A stretch of DNA of 34,565 bases from assembly GCA_910592005.1 (NCBI GenBank), contig CAJVPP010000368.1:1-34565 (forward strand). The letters are read 5' to 3'. The DNA comes from Funneliformis mosseae (Eukaryota > Glomeromycota > Glomeromycetes > Glomerales > Glomeraceae). The notes under the pieces were generated by a model that was given only the letters and a program-made list of their open reading frames with translations, made no database searches and had not been told where the DNA came from. The translations under genes were made by a program, and so were the position numbers. Position 1 is the first letter of the stretch, and each line of letters starts with the position of its first letter. Shown here piece after piece: positions 1 through 9,013 of this stretch.

Positions 1-92
1 ATTGGCCAATTTGCTATAACAAGAGTATTTTTATTATATTTGTTCAAAAAATTTGTTATATCAAAAGTTTGCTATATCACGAGTTAATTGTA
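1..92 (-). repeat. Truncated end of a dispersed repeat at the window edge
   Basis: Read on the minus strand from position 92, this stretch begins TACAATTAACTC and continues with short motifs resembling 'GATATAACAAATTT'. The same order of motifs occurs on the plus strand from 31606, which begins TACAGTTAACTC, so the two are diverged copies of one repeat family. The TA followed by CARTTAACTC resembles a TA target site plus a pogo-type terminal repeat, but only one end is in view here. The family assignment is inference. Confidence 0.5.
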
Positions 93-221
93 AATATTAT
101 AACTTAAATTAAAAAAGAATCATGAGTTATAGGTAGTTACTAGTTAAAACACTATAGCATCTATAGTATCAATTAAGATTTGAGAGGTTTAAGTTTAATT
201 CTTAAGGTGATTTTTGACATA

Positions 222-418
222 TAGTCAACCCTCTTTAAATGTATCCTCTCAGAACCATAATGAAAATTTTAAAAAATGTGTATTTAAAGAGAGTGTGCAT
301 TTAAAAAGAAAATTTTTATATGAATTCTATATGCTTGGTACTAAACAAGAGTATGCATTTAAAGAGAAAATATATAGTTTATGCATTTAGAGAGGATGCA
401 TTAAGAGAGGGTTGACTG
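222..418. mobile_element. Pogo/Tigger-like MITE (~197 bp)
   Basis: The ends form inverted repeats of about 30 bp. The left end starts TAGTCAACCCTCT at 222. The right end, read inward on the minus strand from 418, starts CAGTCAACCCTCT; 25 of the first 30 bases agree. A TA dinucleotide flanks each end (220-221 and 419-420), matching the TA target duplication of Tc1/mariner-superfamily elements. Terminal CAGTC-type sequence is typical of the pogo/Tigger branch. There is no coding capacity, so this is a non-autonomous element. The interior repeats short motifs around 'GCATTTAAAGAGA', probably subterminal repeats. Confidence 0.75.
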
Positions 419-420
419 TA

Positions 421-1320
421 TATAGTTTGCACATCTTATTAAATTCATTTTCAGAATTAAATTTGTAAATTTTGTAATAAATTAATATTGCAATCTGTAC
501 TTAGCAAGTACTGTACTAGGATTTATTGTAATGTAATCTAAAATAGGAACTTATACTTTATAATATAAATCAAAAATACCAATTTCTTGATAAGAAAAAT
601 ATACAAATTTTAATTATTTAAATAAAAAATATTTTATATTTTACTAATTAATTAACATTAAGATATCTATCATAAAATTAGAGAATCATTTATCAAAATT
701 ATTTTTCTTTATATTTAAACAAATTTTATATAAGAAAATTAATATGCATATGTATAATAAACTAATTACATATTTTGATATATCACATTTATAAATTATT
801 CTACTTTAGTATAAACTATAAAGATAATTAATTTGTTCTAATCTATATTTTTTACTAAATAAACTAAAAAAAATTTAAAATAAATTAATACGGACTTGAA
901 GATGATCAAATAAGTATTTGTCTTTTATAAAGTTAATTAAATTATATTTAGGTAAATCTCCAAGATATTTATAGAAATTTGTATTATATTGTTGACATCT
1001 TTCATAGAGATTATTTTTTGTTAAAAATAAAGTAAATTATATAAATTATATAATAAATCTATAATAAATAAAAATATATTATTATAAATTATTTTTTTTC
1101 AAAAAGTTCATTTTGATATAATTTTGGATTAAGGTTTTTAAAAAATAAATAAATAAATAAAAAGGTTAAAAAATTTAAGTAATCAAATTAAATTATGATA
1201 ATTAGAATTTTACAATTTGATTTGATGTAATATTTAAATATTTAATTTGAAAACAAATTTAAATATATCTTTAAATTTATTTGAAACCTGTTTATTTAAT
1301 CAGTTAAGCCTTAAACAATA
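421..1320. other. AT-rich intergenic stretch, nothing recognised
   Basis: Very AT-rich sequence dense in stops in all frames. I see no gene, RNA or intact mobile element. Short A/T microsatellite-like runs are the only structure. Confidence 0.6.
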
Positions 1321-1990
1321 TTTTTGAAATGAAAATCTATTATCTATTAGATAAAATAAAGAAAATAAAAGTTAGAGGAAGTATTAAAAATATATGAGAT
1401 ACAAATTATAATTAATAATAATAAATAAAAAAATAAGATAAATATGAGAAGGAGAATCAAAACAGCTACCCAAAAAAGAAGCTTATATAATAAAGATAAT
1501 GTTGCAATTAGTTGCATTATATGATGCTTATTTATTACTGGTTGCAACTAGTTGTAACTCAATTTTTATTAATGTTGCAATTAATTGCAACTCTATAATG
1601 CTATTTATTACCAGTTGCAACTAGTTGTAATACCATTTTTATTCATATGTGCAAAATTCACAAAATTTAATATTTATCAAAGGAGACTATACGTTAGAAT
1701 ATTTTTGGATCAAATAATAAATTCATAAGAGGTAATCTATCAATGCAATCAAATCATTACCCTAAGTCTAATAATAAAGATATCCATGAATGCATCTTAA
1801 CTTTAAACCTTATTAAGATCCTTAATCTACATAAAAACCTAAATCTTATTATTAAATAAAAAACAGTTTTAAAATAAAAATAAAACAAAAAAAATAAGAG
1901 AGGATTTGTTAAGGTGAAAAGAAAAAGATATAACTAAATATCATAATTCTAACATTATGAAAAGTCTGATATAATTACTTCACTCATTAA
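1321..1990. repeat. Diverged direct repeat, copy A (AT-shifted)
   Basis: This stretch aligns by eye with 2027-2580 over many blocks, for example CTATTAGATAAAAT, ATGAGAAGGAGA, TTACCCTAAGTCT, AACCTTATTAAGATCC and CAGTTTTAAAATAAAAATAA. Where the copies differ, copy A nearly always carries the A or T (AAACCGTTAC in B against AAATCATTAC in A). Copy A is interrupted by an extra ~156-bp segment at about 1489-1644. Function and family are unknown. A retroelement LTR or a duplicated non-coding element are both possible. Confidence 0.7.
1489..1644. mobile_element. Small inverted-repeat insertion inside repeat copy A
   Basis: The segment is missing from copy B, where the flanks are continuous (AAGAAGCTC joined to ATGTGTGCAAAA), so copy B acts as an empty site. 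Its ends are imperfect inverted repeats of about 28 bp, starting AATAAAGATAATGTTGCA on the left and AATAAAAATGGTATTACA on the reverse of the right. Inside are four related palindromic motifs of the type TTGCAACTAGTTGCA. It encodes nothing and is probably a very short MITE. The exact boundaries and target duplication are uncertain because the flanks are A/T only. Confidence 0.6.
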
Positions 1991-2026
1991 TTATATTTAA
2001 CTAGTGACAAGCTTTAGGCAATGCAT

Positions 2027-2580
2027 TTTTTGAAAAATCTACCACCTATTAGATAAAATGAAGGAAAAAAAAGTTAGCAGAAGTATTAATAATATATGGG
2101 AGGAAAACTGTAATTAATAACAATGAATAGAAAAATAAGGTAAACATGAGAAGGAGACATAACAACTACCTGAAAAAGAAGCTCATGTGTGCAAAACCCA
2201 CAAAATTTGATATTTATCAAAGAAGTTTACATGTTAGAACACTCTTGGGTCAGATTGGCAAATCACAGGAGTAATCTGCATCAATGTTCATCAAACCGTT
2301 ACCCTAAGTCTGACAACAAAGATGCCACATGAAATGCTTTTCAACTTTAAACCTTATTAAGATCCTCGATTTATATGAAAACTAAATCTTATTGTTAAAT
2401 AAAAACAGTTTTAAAATAAAAATAAAACTTACCTAAGTAAGGGAAAGGGTCATTAAAGGGGAAAAGTAAAAGATACTTCCTTTATAATAATAGCTAAACC
2501 CATAGTCTAACGTTATGAGAAGACCGTTTCACTAAGGGGAGGAGTCGTTAATTGGGAAAAGAAGTTACTTCACTTGACAC
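2027..2580. repeat. Diverged direct repeat, copy B (better preserved)
   Basis: Partner of copy A at 1321-1990, in the same orientation with only about 40 bp between them. It keeps more C and G than copy A and has no insertion at the site corresponding to 1489-1644. No open reading frame of note. It also contains a stretch near 2430-2560 that copy A has partly lost. Confidence 0.7.
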
Positions 2581-2989
2581 CTAAGAAATACTGTCATTAT
2601 TGTTGGACGGTATATAAAATTTCTCTTCAGTTACGGCAAATAAGAGTTTGGAAAGTGTGGGGAAAGGCGTGTCCAAAGTTTTTTCTGAGAAAAACTTGAA
2701 GACGTCCTTAAAGCTGAAAAATGATTTTTTATACTTAGTATCGAAGCGTAAATGATTACAAATCGAATATTGTTACAGGACCTAATTTAGAGTTAAATAA
2801 TGTGAATAAAGTTAATATTGGGCCTTTCACTCATGTCATTCCCTTACTAATTTAGGGATATGTCAAAAATCTCTCGTTATACCCAAAAAAAAGCAATTAT
2901 ATACTAAGATTTATGAATAATAAAATTTTTTAATTAGATATAGATAAGATGGGACGATAAACGCCTTTTTCAACAATTTACGCGACTTT

Positions 2990-3488
2990 GTTAGAAGAAA
3001 TAAAGTTTGCCTGAATTTGGATATCAATTGCTGCAGAACTGAAAATATGAAAAAACTCTTGCGTTGCTTTGGTATCTGCGGTTCGATTTATCCATTTTTC
3101 AAGTATCTATCAGCGACTCGTTACGCATGAAAAAGATTCTGCTTTCTTTCAACAGGATAATGGTAAAGATCACATAGAAGATTACCATGGATGTTTTATT
3201 TGATGAGTTCATAATACCAATATTAAATTAAAAACGGTAACAGATATTAAGAATAAAGCTAAGGATGGTAAGAAATTCAAGGTTTTGAAAAATGGTCAGG
3301 CCTAAGTCTTTAAGAATATTTACATTTGTGGCAGACCTGGTGAAGCTAACCATAACAGAAAGTTGAGGAATACGACATATTTATCCTATGAGGAGATTGC
3401 CAAAGTTATGTATTTCCTCAAGATCAAAGCATATAACGTTTTACGCGACATCAGCTCCTGTTCGAAATTTAAAGGGTCTCAAAATTAA
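2990..3488 (+). pseudogene. Broken protein-coding relic, family not recognised
   Basis: Base composition rises to a coding-like level and one frame reads through long blocks broken by stops: ...RLVTHEKDSAFFQQDNGK... then two stops after HGCFI, ...TVTDIKNKAKDGKKFKVLK... then a stop, then a run of about 60 codons that includes IYICGRPGEANHNRKLRN and YLSYEEIAKVMYFLKIKAYN, ending at TAA near 3488. No start codon or intact domain is seen. The block character suggests the dead remnant of a gene or transposon protein. I cannot name the family, and an unrecognised intron structure is a less likely alternative. Confidence 0.45.
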
Positions 3489-3847
3489 TCACGATTTAAC
3501 TTTTTCAAAAGGAATATATTTTCTTGCATTTATCGTAATAGTTTTATTAACACATAATATATAATGCATCAGGAAAAAATAAAATTTTACGTAATTTGAT
3601 ATAAAGCAACAATTGTTTTTTGCCCACATTCGTAAGATGAGCGGTTTAAATTTTCATTCCAATAAAAAAATGATTAGATTCTGCGTATACTGCGCGTAAA
3701 TTTGCCACCTCGCCCACACGAGATTTTTTTTACCTTTTTCCTCGCAATTTTATTTAAATGGAAAAATAAAATTGATCATTTAGTCACGTGATGATATTTA
3801 TTTTTATCAACAAAAATTTTTAGATCTAGATCAGATAGAAAATATCA

Positions 3848-6651
3848 ATGTATTTTCGATCTCGATTGACAATAATAAATCAAAGAATTGGATTAACTTT
3901 AAGTCATCCAATTCAAACGAATTTCAAATTATCTCGACCGCAATTTACAGTATTTCAAAATTATGCTGCTTCGACTAATTCTTCAAAAAAGGACAAAAAG
4001 GACAAAAAATCTGGAAAATTTATGAGAACTTCCAAAAATGAGGAAAAAGTAAAAATATCTCGAAAGAAAAAAGAACCTTTACTATCAAAGGACAAATTAA
4101 GCACAATATATAATGAATTATCTCAAGATTTATGGCAAAGTAGAACTTTATCTGCCAAGCTCTCATTAGAATCTCCAACTTTTACTGAAGATGTTGACGA
4201 AGTTATTGAGTCGCATAAACCAATAAAGAAATTATTAACAACTGATGAACATCAAGAATTGATAATAAAAATAGATAAAGCTTTCATTGTACCGCAACTC
4301 AAATCATTCCTAAAAAAACGAAGTAAAAGTTTTTCTGGACTAAATAAAAACAAATTAATTGAAAAGCTTATCTCTGAAATTTGGAAAATCGAGAAAGTTG
4401 TAGAGGAACAATGTTAGTAATTTACCTTTGTTTTGTCTTATAATTTATTATATTACTGATATATTTTCTTTCTTAAATCATTAAATTTACAAGCTAAACC
4501 AATTGATTTATTTTTCATACTTGGCCCAGGTTGAATTGATGTATTTATTGTTATCTGAGTAGTCATAATTTGATATCTTTCTATAATTTGATTTTACACT
4601 GCCTTTATATATTATTTGATTTTAGAGGAGAAAGCCTTACGAGAAATAAAAAACAAATCCAATGTTAAAATTCTGATTGATTCAGAAAGTTTATCATACA
4701 AAATTATTGGGTTTTCACAAAATATTGAAAAAGCAAAAGAGATGATCAAAAATATGACGGTATCTACATGTAATATTATTCGATAAATATTCCTTTTTTT
4801 GAAAGCTAATTCCTTTTACTATTATCTAGATCTATCATACTGCTACTATGGAATTACCTTCTCATATCAAAGACAATAACAAGAGCCTGCAAGAAATAAT
4901 GCCATTAGTGCAAGATATTTGTTATGCATCGGAAACGTTTATTGAGGTTGATGCAAGCAGACAGGTTATTAATTTGAACTATATCCTTTTATTATTTTGT
5001 TGTTTGAAATTGAAGAAGTTCTAATAAATTTTATTTCACGTCAATAATGTTTACAGTTTGTAGTTTCGGGAAGATCATATCAAGATATCAAAGAAGCACT
5101 AAGGTTGTTAAATGTTGCTTTACATAAGGTAAACTCGATACTAGAGAGATTATTTGTTCGTTGGTTAACCCATTTAACATAATTTTTTAATTTCCTTCAA
5201 GCCTGATCGAAATGAGACAGATTTGGTTTTATGTAACGAATCGCAGGATTTTAATGAATACAGTTTTTTCCCTATTCACGATTCTGAGATCATGTCGCTC
5301 TATAACCGAAACTTAAATTGGCATCGTGTTGGTAGAATTGATCCCAAAGTGGTATGTGCGAGAATTACGGAACCACTAAATTTAAATCATTGTATTTTAG
5401 AGTGAAATTTTTAATTTTTTCGATAGTCAACTTTAGGCGAACATTTATATACTTTACATGAAAGTGAAAGGTATCTACATCATGAATTTTTGACGCGATT
5501 TTTAAAAATAAATTTTAACAAAGTAAATTTAGTTTCTTGAAAGAACCTATGCCGTTGCCTTTTTATTTATCCGATGCGCCAAACAAGGTAACAAACATGA
5601 ATAAACTTGGAATTTTTCTGAATGAGTTTTTAAAAGAGTCTAAATTTAAATCGAAACCTGAAATTTGTTCCATGTAAGATTTACACTTTCCTAAGATATT
5701 TTACAATATTTAAATATATACCTTTCAACGATTTTAAATCATCTCAAATTTTATCGTAGGTTTGGATATAAAGTTTTCCACGACGAGAAAAATGATGAAA
5801 AAAATTTATTTATTCCTCCATTATCTGGCAATTTCTCTCGTGAAATGCTTGAAAAGTGGATCAAAGAAAGCAGCCATTTAAGAACATTTCTTCCTAGGTA
5901 AATGCTATGTCATTGTCTAAAGATACCGTCACAATTGTTATTAACTGGTTTCTAATCCTTTAGTTACCCGTACCCAAATTTCTTGACATCCTTGATGGAC
6001 CCTATATCGAAATTTCAAAAATCTGTTCAGTTTGATTATTTACCATTTAAATCAAAATCCGAATCATCATGTAATCAAAGGTTAAGTATATTGTTAGATG
6101 TAACCGATTTAAACCTTAAGTTTAAGGAATCAAATATACTGAAAAAACGATTCGTGGTGGACTTATTAATGATGAATAGGTAAGGGATATTCGTTTATTT
6201 TGACGTTAGCATCATTTTTACCGTTATTGTTTATTAGATGTCTTTTTATAGTCCGACAGACTTGAGATTGTCTGCGATCATTAAGGAATCAGTTGATAGA
6301 TCATTCAACATTGATAACTTTCTCAAAGAATGTTCATATATAAGGTATTTTTAACGATGACAGCGCTTGGATTCTTGATATATCATTAATTCTTGATCTT
6401 ATTTAGTCCCCGAAATATTCGATGTCCTAGAGAATATGTTTTTAATTTTGGAAGTGAAGAAGGAAAAAAAAATATTCCATATAATCTTGAACGTATGAAG
6501 TTTTACACTACTAGTCAATATAAATATAATGGATTTACTCTTTCCGTAAGCAAAATTTCAGAACTAGAAACTAATTTCGATAGACCAGAAATTAAGGTAA
6601 CAATATTTACTTCAATTGATATTTATTTTTACATAAATAATATAATAATCA

Positions 6652-6683
<32 letters not shown>

Positions 6684-6834
6684 TTAGTTAATTTACGAAC
6701 CAGCCAATATTACAAAATCGCCAATTGAATTTCTAGCCAAATCTTCTGAAGAAGAAAATCGCAGTTACTTAGAAAAATGGGAAAATTTCATTTCGGTATC
6801 ATTAGCAATTGTTAATAGTATAGGAAATAAATGA
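3848..6834 (+). CDS. SLS1: SLS1-like mitochondrial inner-membrane regulator, 13 exons
   Basis: Model exons: 3848-4412, 4494-4529, 4626-4759, 4830-4964, 5057-5128, 5202-5351, 5427-5470, 5533-5673, 5760-5897, 5964-6179, 6252-6344, 6407-6596, 6688-6834. All introns are GT-AG and in phase, giving 686 aa. The N-terminus is basic and hydroxylated with no acidic residues (MYFRSRLTIINQRIG), a good mitochondrial presequence. The ~140-190 region (LTTDEHQELIIKI...) and the following KH-like block starting FFILGPEEKALREI match my memory of the fungal Sls1 family, which in yeast couples mitochondrial transcription to translation at the inner membrane. Exon 2 is only 36 nt; without it the flanking exons cannot be joined without a stop. 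The gene is tail-to-tail with the enolase-phosphatase gene. The family call is fairly confident; the role is transferred from yeast. Confidence 0.78.
6652..6683. repeat. Perfect T16A16 palindrome in last SLS1-like intron
   Basis: Sixteen T followed directly by sixteen A, just 4 bases before the acceptor AG of the last intron. It is fully self-complementary. Homopolymer length may be imprecise in the assembly. Confidence 0.8.
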
Positions 6835-7237
6835 TTTATTTTGATAAGCGAAGCTAAAGACGTTAAAATTATCTCCACAATAAAAAAACGGAATCTAATT
6901 TAATTTATTTTTAAATGCTTTCTTGTAAAAAATGATTTTTTAAGGAAGAAAAATTTTCGGTTGTAGCAGACGTGAAATAAGCCCAAAACAACTTCTGATA
7001 ACAGATACAATATTACGGCTCTCAGATACTCTGCAAATCAATATAATGTGCCATGGAAACTGCAAGTTATCTTATAACAATAATATTTGCAGCATATAGA
7101 TTTACACATATTTTGTAATGATATAGATGAAAAACATTTATTTTGATTTTTTTGGTAATCATGTGATAATTGTGAATTGATGAAATTATGGGATTACATG
7201 TGACTTGGACAAATTCACGCTGATGTTTTATTGTCTC

Positions 7238-8023
7238 TCACGAAGATTTTTGAAAAGAAGCATGAGAAAATATTTGAAGAAAATCCGAGAGAATAATATT
7301 ATTTTTACGATCATCATCGGATAAAGGAGCGTTACCTTCACGTTCAATAATAGCTGTTTGATAACCAGCAGATCTAGCGGCAATAATTTCCTTAACATTA
7401 TCACTAAGAAACAAAATTTCATTAGGTTCGATTTGAATTTCTTTAGCGATTTTTACATAACTAGATTTTTCAAGTTTTGAACCAATGGAAGTATCAAAAT
7501 AACCATCAATGTAACCTAATAAATCACCTTTATCCGAATTCTTAAATATTAACTTTTGTGCATTTATACTACCAGATGAATAAATAAAAATTTGAATTTC
7601 AAACTCTCCTTTCCACCTTTTAAAAGCTTCCAATACATCTTCAAATATTTCTCCTTTTAATTCCCCTAATTCAAAACCTGATTCCCACATAAATCCTTGA
7701 AATGATTTAAGAGATCCTATCTTTCGATCAATCTCCATTTGCCATTTAATATTTTGTATAATGAAATGTTTAATTTCATCCATTTCATTTGATTCCGGGA
7801 TTAGAATCGCATCAGGTAAATTATTATTTACATCTTTGATTGCTTGTTCCCTTAATAATTGAACCTTTTGTTGTAATTCTGGTGAATTCCAATTTTCATT
7901 CAAGAAATTTTCCAAATTATTTGTAACATATGGAAATAACCGTTCGTGAACAAATGAAATTGGTGTAGTTGTTCCTTCAATATCAAGAAGAACGCATTTA
8001 AAGGTAGGTATTGTTGTTGACAT
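7238..8023 (-). CDS. UTR4: Enolase-phosphatase E1 (methionine salvage)
   Basis: Single-exon gene of 261 aa, the usual length for eukaryotic E1. It is a HAD-superfamily enzyme that enolises and then dephosphorylates 2,3-diketo-5-methylthiopentyl-1-phosphate in methionine salvage. Motif I is LLDIEGTTTPISF with D14 and E16; the DxE form, rather than DxD, is characteristic of this family. Motif II is IYSSGS (147-152), a conserved lysine lies in SKLEKSSY (about 183), and motif III is LFLSDN (204-209). The start is the ATG directly before STTIPTFKC, with no alternative in-frame upstream start nearby. It is head-to-head with the small coiled-coil gene (264 bp between starts). Cytosolic or nuclear location expected. 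Confidence 0.95.
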   Translation of the reverse strand: MSTTIPTFKCVLLDIEGTTTPISFVHERLFPYVTNNLENFLNENWNSPELQQKVQLLREQAIKDVNNNLPDAILIPESNEMDEIKHFIIQNIKWQMEIDRKIGSLKSFQGFMWESGFELGELKGEIFEDVLEAFKRWKGEFEIQIFIYSSGSINAQKLIFKNSDKGDLLGYIDGYFDTSIGSKLEKSSYVKIAKEIQIEPNEILFLSDNVKEIIAARSAGYQTAIIEREGNAPLSDDDRKNNIILSDFLQIFSHASFQKSS

Positions 8024-8287
8024 TTTCTATTGGAATTTGAAAAAGAAAAAAAATCATTCAACTTCTATATTTGAATAGAAATCAAATGATTGGCTGATGA
8101 CTTGCCCGATCAAATCTAGACTTGTATTTTGAAGTAAGACAAGAAAATTATTCATAAACGCGTATATAAAGGAATGCTGCGCAGTTATCGGTCGGTAAAA
8201 TAAAAACGCTTTTTATCGCACTTTTAACAGCAACCCCTCCCCATAAAACTACCTTCAAAAAAAAAAAAAAAGTTTTCTTTCTTGGAA
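8024..8287. promoter_or_regulatory. Shared intergenic region between divergent genes
   Basis: 264 bp separate the starts of the E1 gene (minus) and the small coiled-coil gene (plus), so both promoters must lie here or overlap the genes. An A-run at about 8258-8271 lies close to the plus-strand start. No specific factor site is claimed. Confidence 0.5.
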
Positions 8288-8662
8288 ATGACTTCTAAAC
8301 CTAATTTGTAAGTTCTTACCTAATATCTATTATGAAAATTATTATATTATTATATAATTACTCAAAGAAAAAAATAATTTAGAACACTTCAAAAAGAATT
8401 AAGTATGTTTATGTTTTCATGATTTTTTTTAAAAAAAAACTCCGAATTTTTATTTATTAATTATTTTTATTTTTTTAAAAAAAAAAAAAATAGACAAATC
8501 AAGTCAAAAATTACGACAAGGATTATTTGATAATTCAAATGGACAATTAATTCATGTATCCCATGCTCTAACGCAAACCTCTGATAGTTTGTCAAAAATT
8601 CAAAAATCAATTGAGGTTGTAATTTGTCATTTGTTTTATTTATTTACTCTTTCAATTTCTAA

Positions 8663-8693
<31 letters not shown>

Positions 8694-8836
8694 CAAAGGA
8701 ATCGAGAGATAATATCAAGGTAATTGAAAGAGATTTAAAATCTTTGAAAAATATTATATGTAAACTCGATCCAAGTTTTGTTCCGAATATTATAAATTCA
8801 TCAGATCAACAAATTGAAGCAAAATATGTAAATTAG
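8288..8836 (+). CDS. Small coiled-coil protein, 89 aa, unrecognised
   Basis: Exons 8288-8307, 8504-8615 and 8699-8836, all GT-AG and in phase. The predicted protein starts MTSKPNFQKLRQGLF and ends at TAG 8834-8836. It is mostly helical with heptad-like spacing (SDSLSKIQKSIEESRDNIKV, then IERDLKSLKNII) and has no signal peptide or membrane segment. The ERDL-plus-helix tail is loosely like small BLOC/BORC (KxDL-type) or SNARE-associated subunits, but this is only a resemblance. The acceptor of intron 1 is taken as ATCAAG rather than the nearer ATAG, because only that choice keeps the frame open. Both introns contain T-run/A-run palindromes. It is convergent with VPS45. Confidence 0.6.
8423..8439. 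repeat. T8A9 palindrome in intron 1 of small coiled-coil gene
   Basis: Eight T followed directly by nine A. One of six such T-run/A-run palindromes in the window. Confidence 0.75.
8663..8693. repeat. T17A14 palindrome in intron 2 of small coiled-coil gene
   Basis: Seventeen T followed directly by fourteen A, ending 5 bases before the acceptor of intron 2. A shorter T6A14 version lies at 8471-8490 before the acceptor of intron 1. Confidence 0.75.
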
Positions 8837-9013
8837 ATAGAAATATTTTTATTATTATTCATTCTTTTTTTGTTTCACATTTAAATAAAATATTTATAAC
8901 CAATATTTCTCTCATAATTTTGGTTATAAAAATTAATATATATATCATTAATACTAACATAAATATATAATATACAAATATTAATGTCTAAAATAATTTT
9001 TTCCAAAGATCCA

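Noticed and set aside
1347..1547. Minus-strand hydrophobic ORF (66 codons).
   Set aside because: Crosses the boundary of the insertion in repeat copy A; hydrophobicity follows from AT-richness. No matching frame in copy B.
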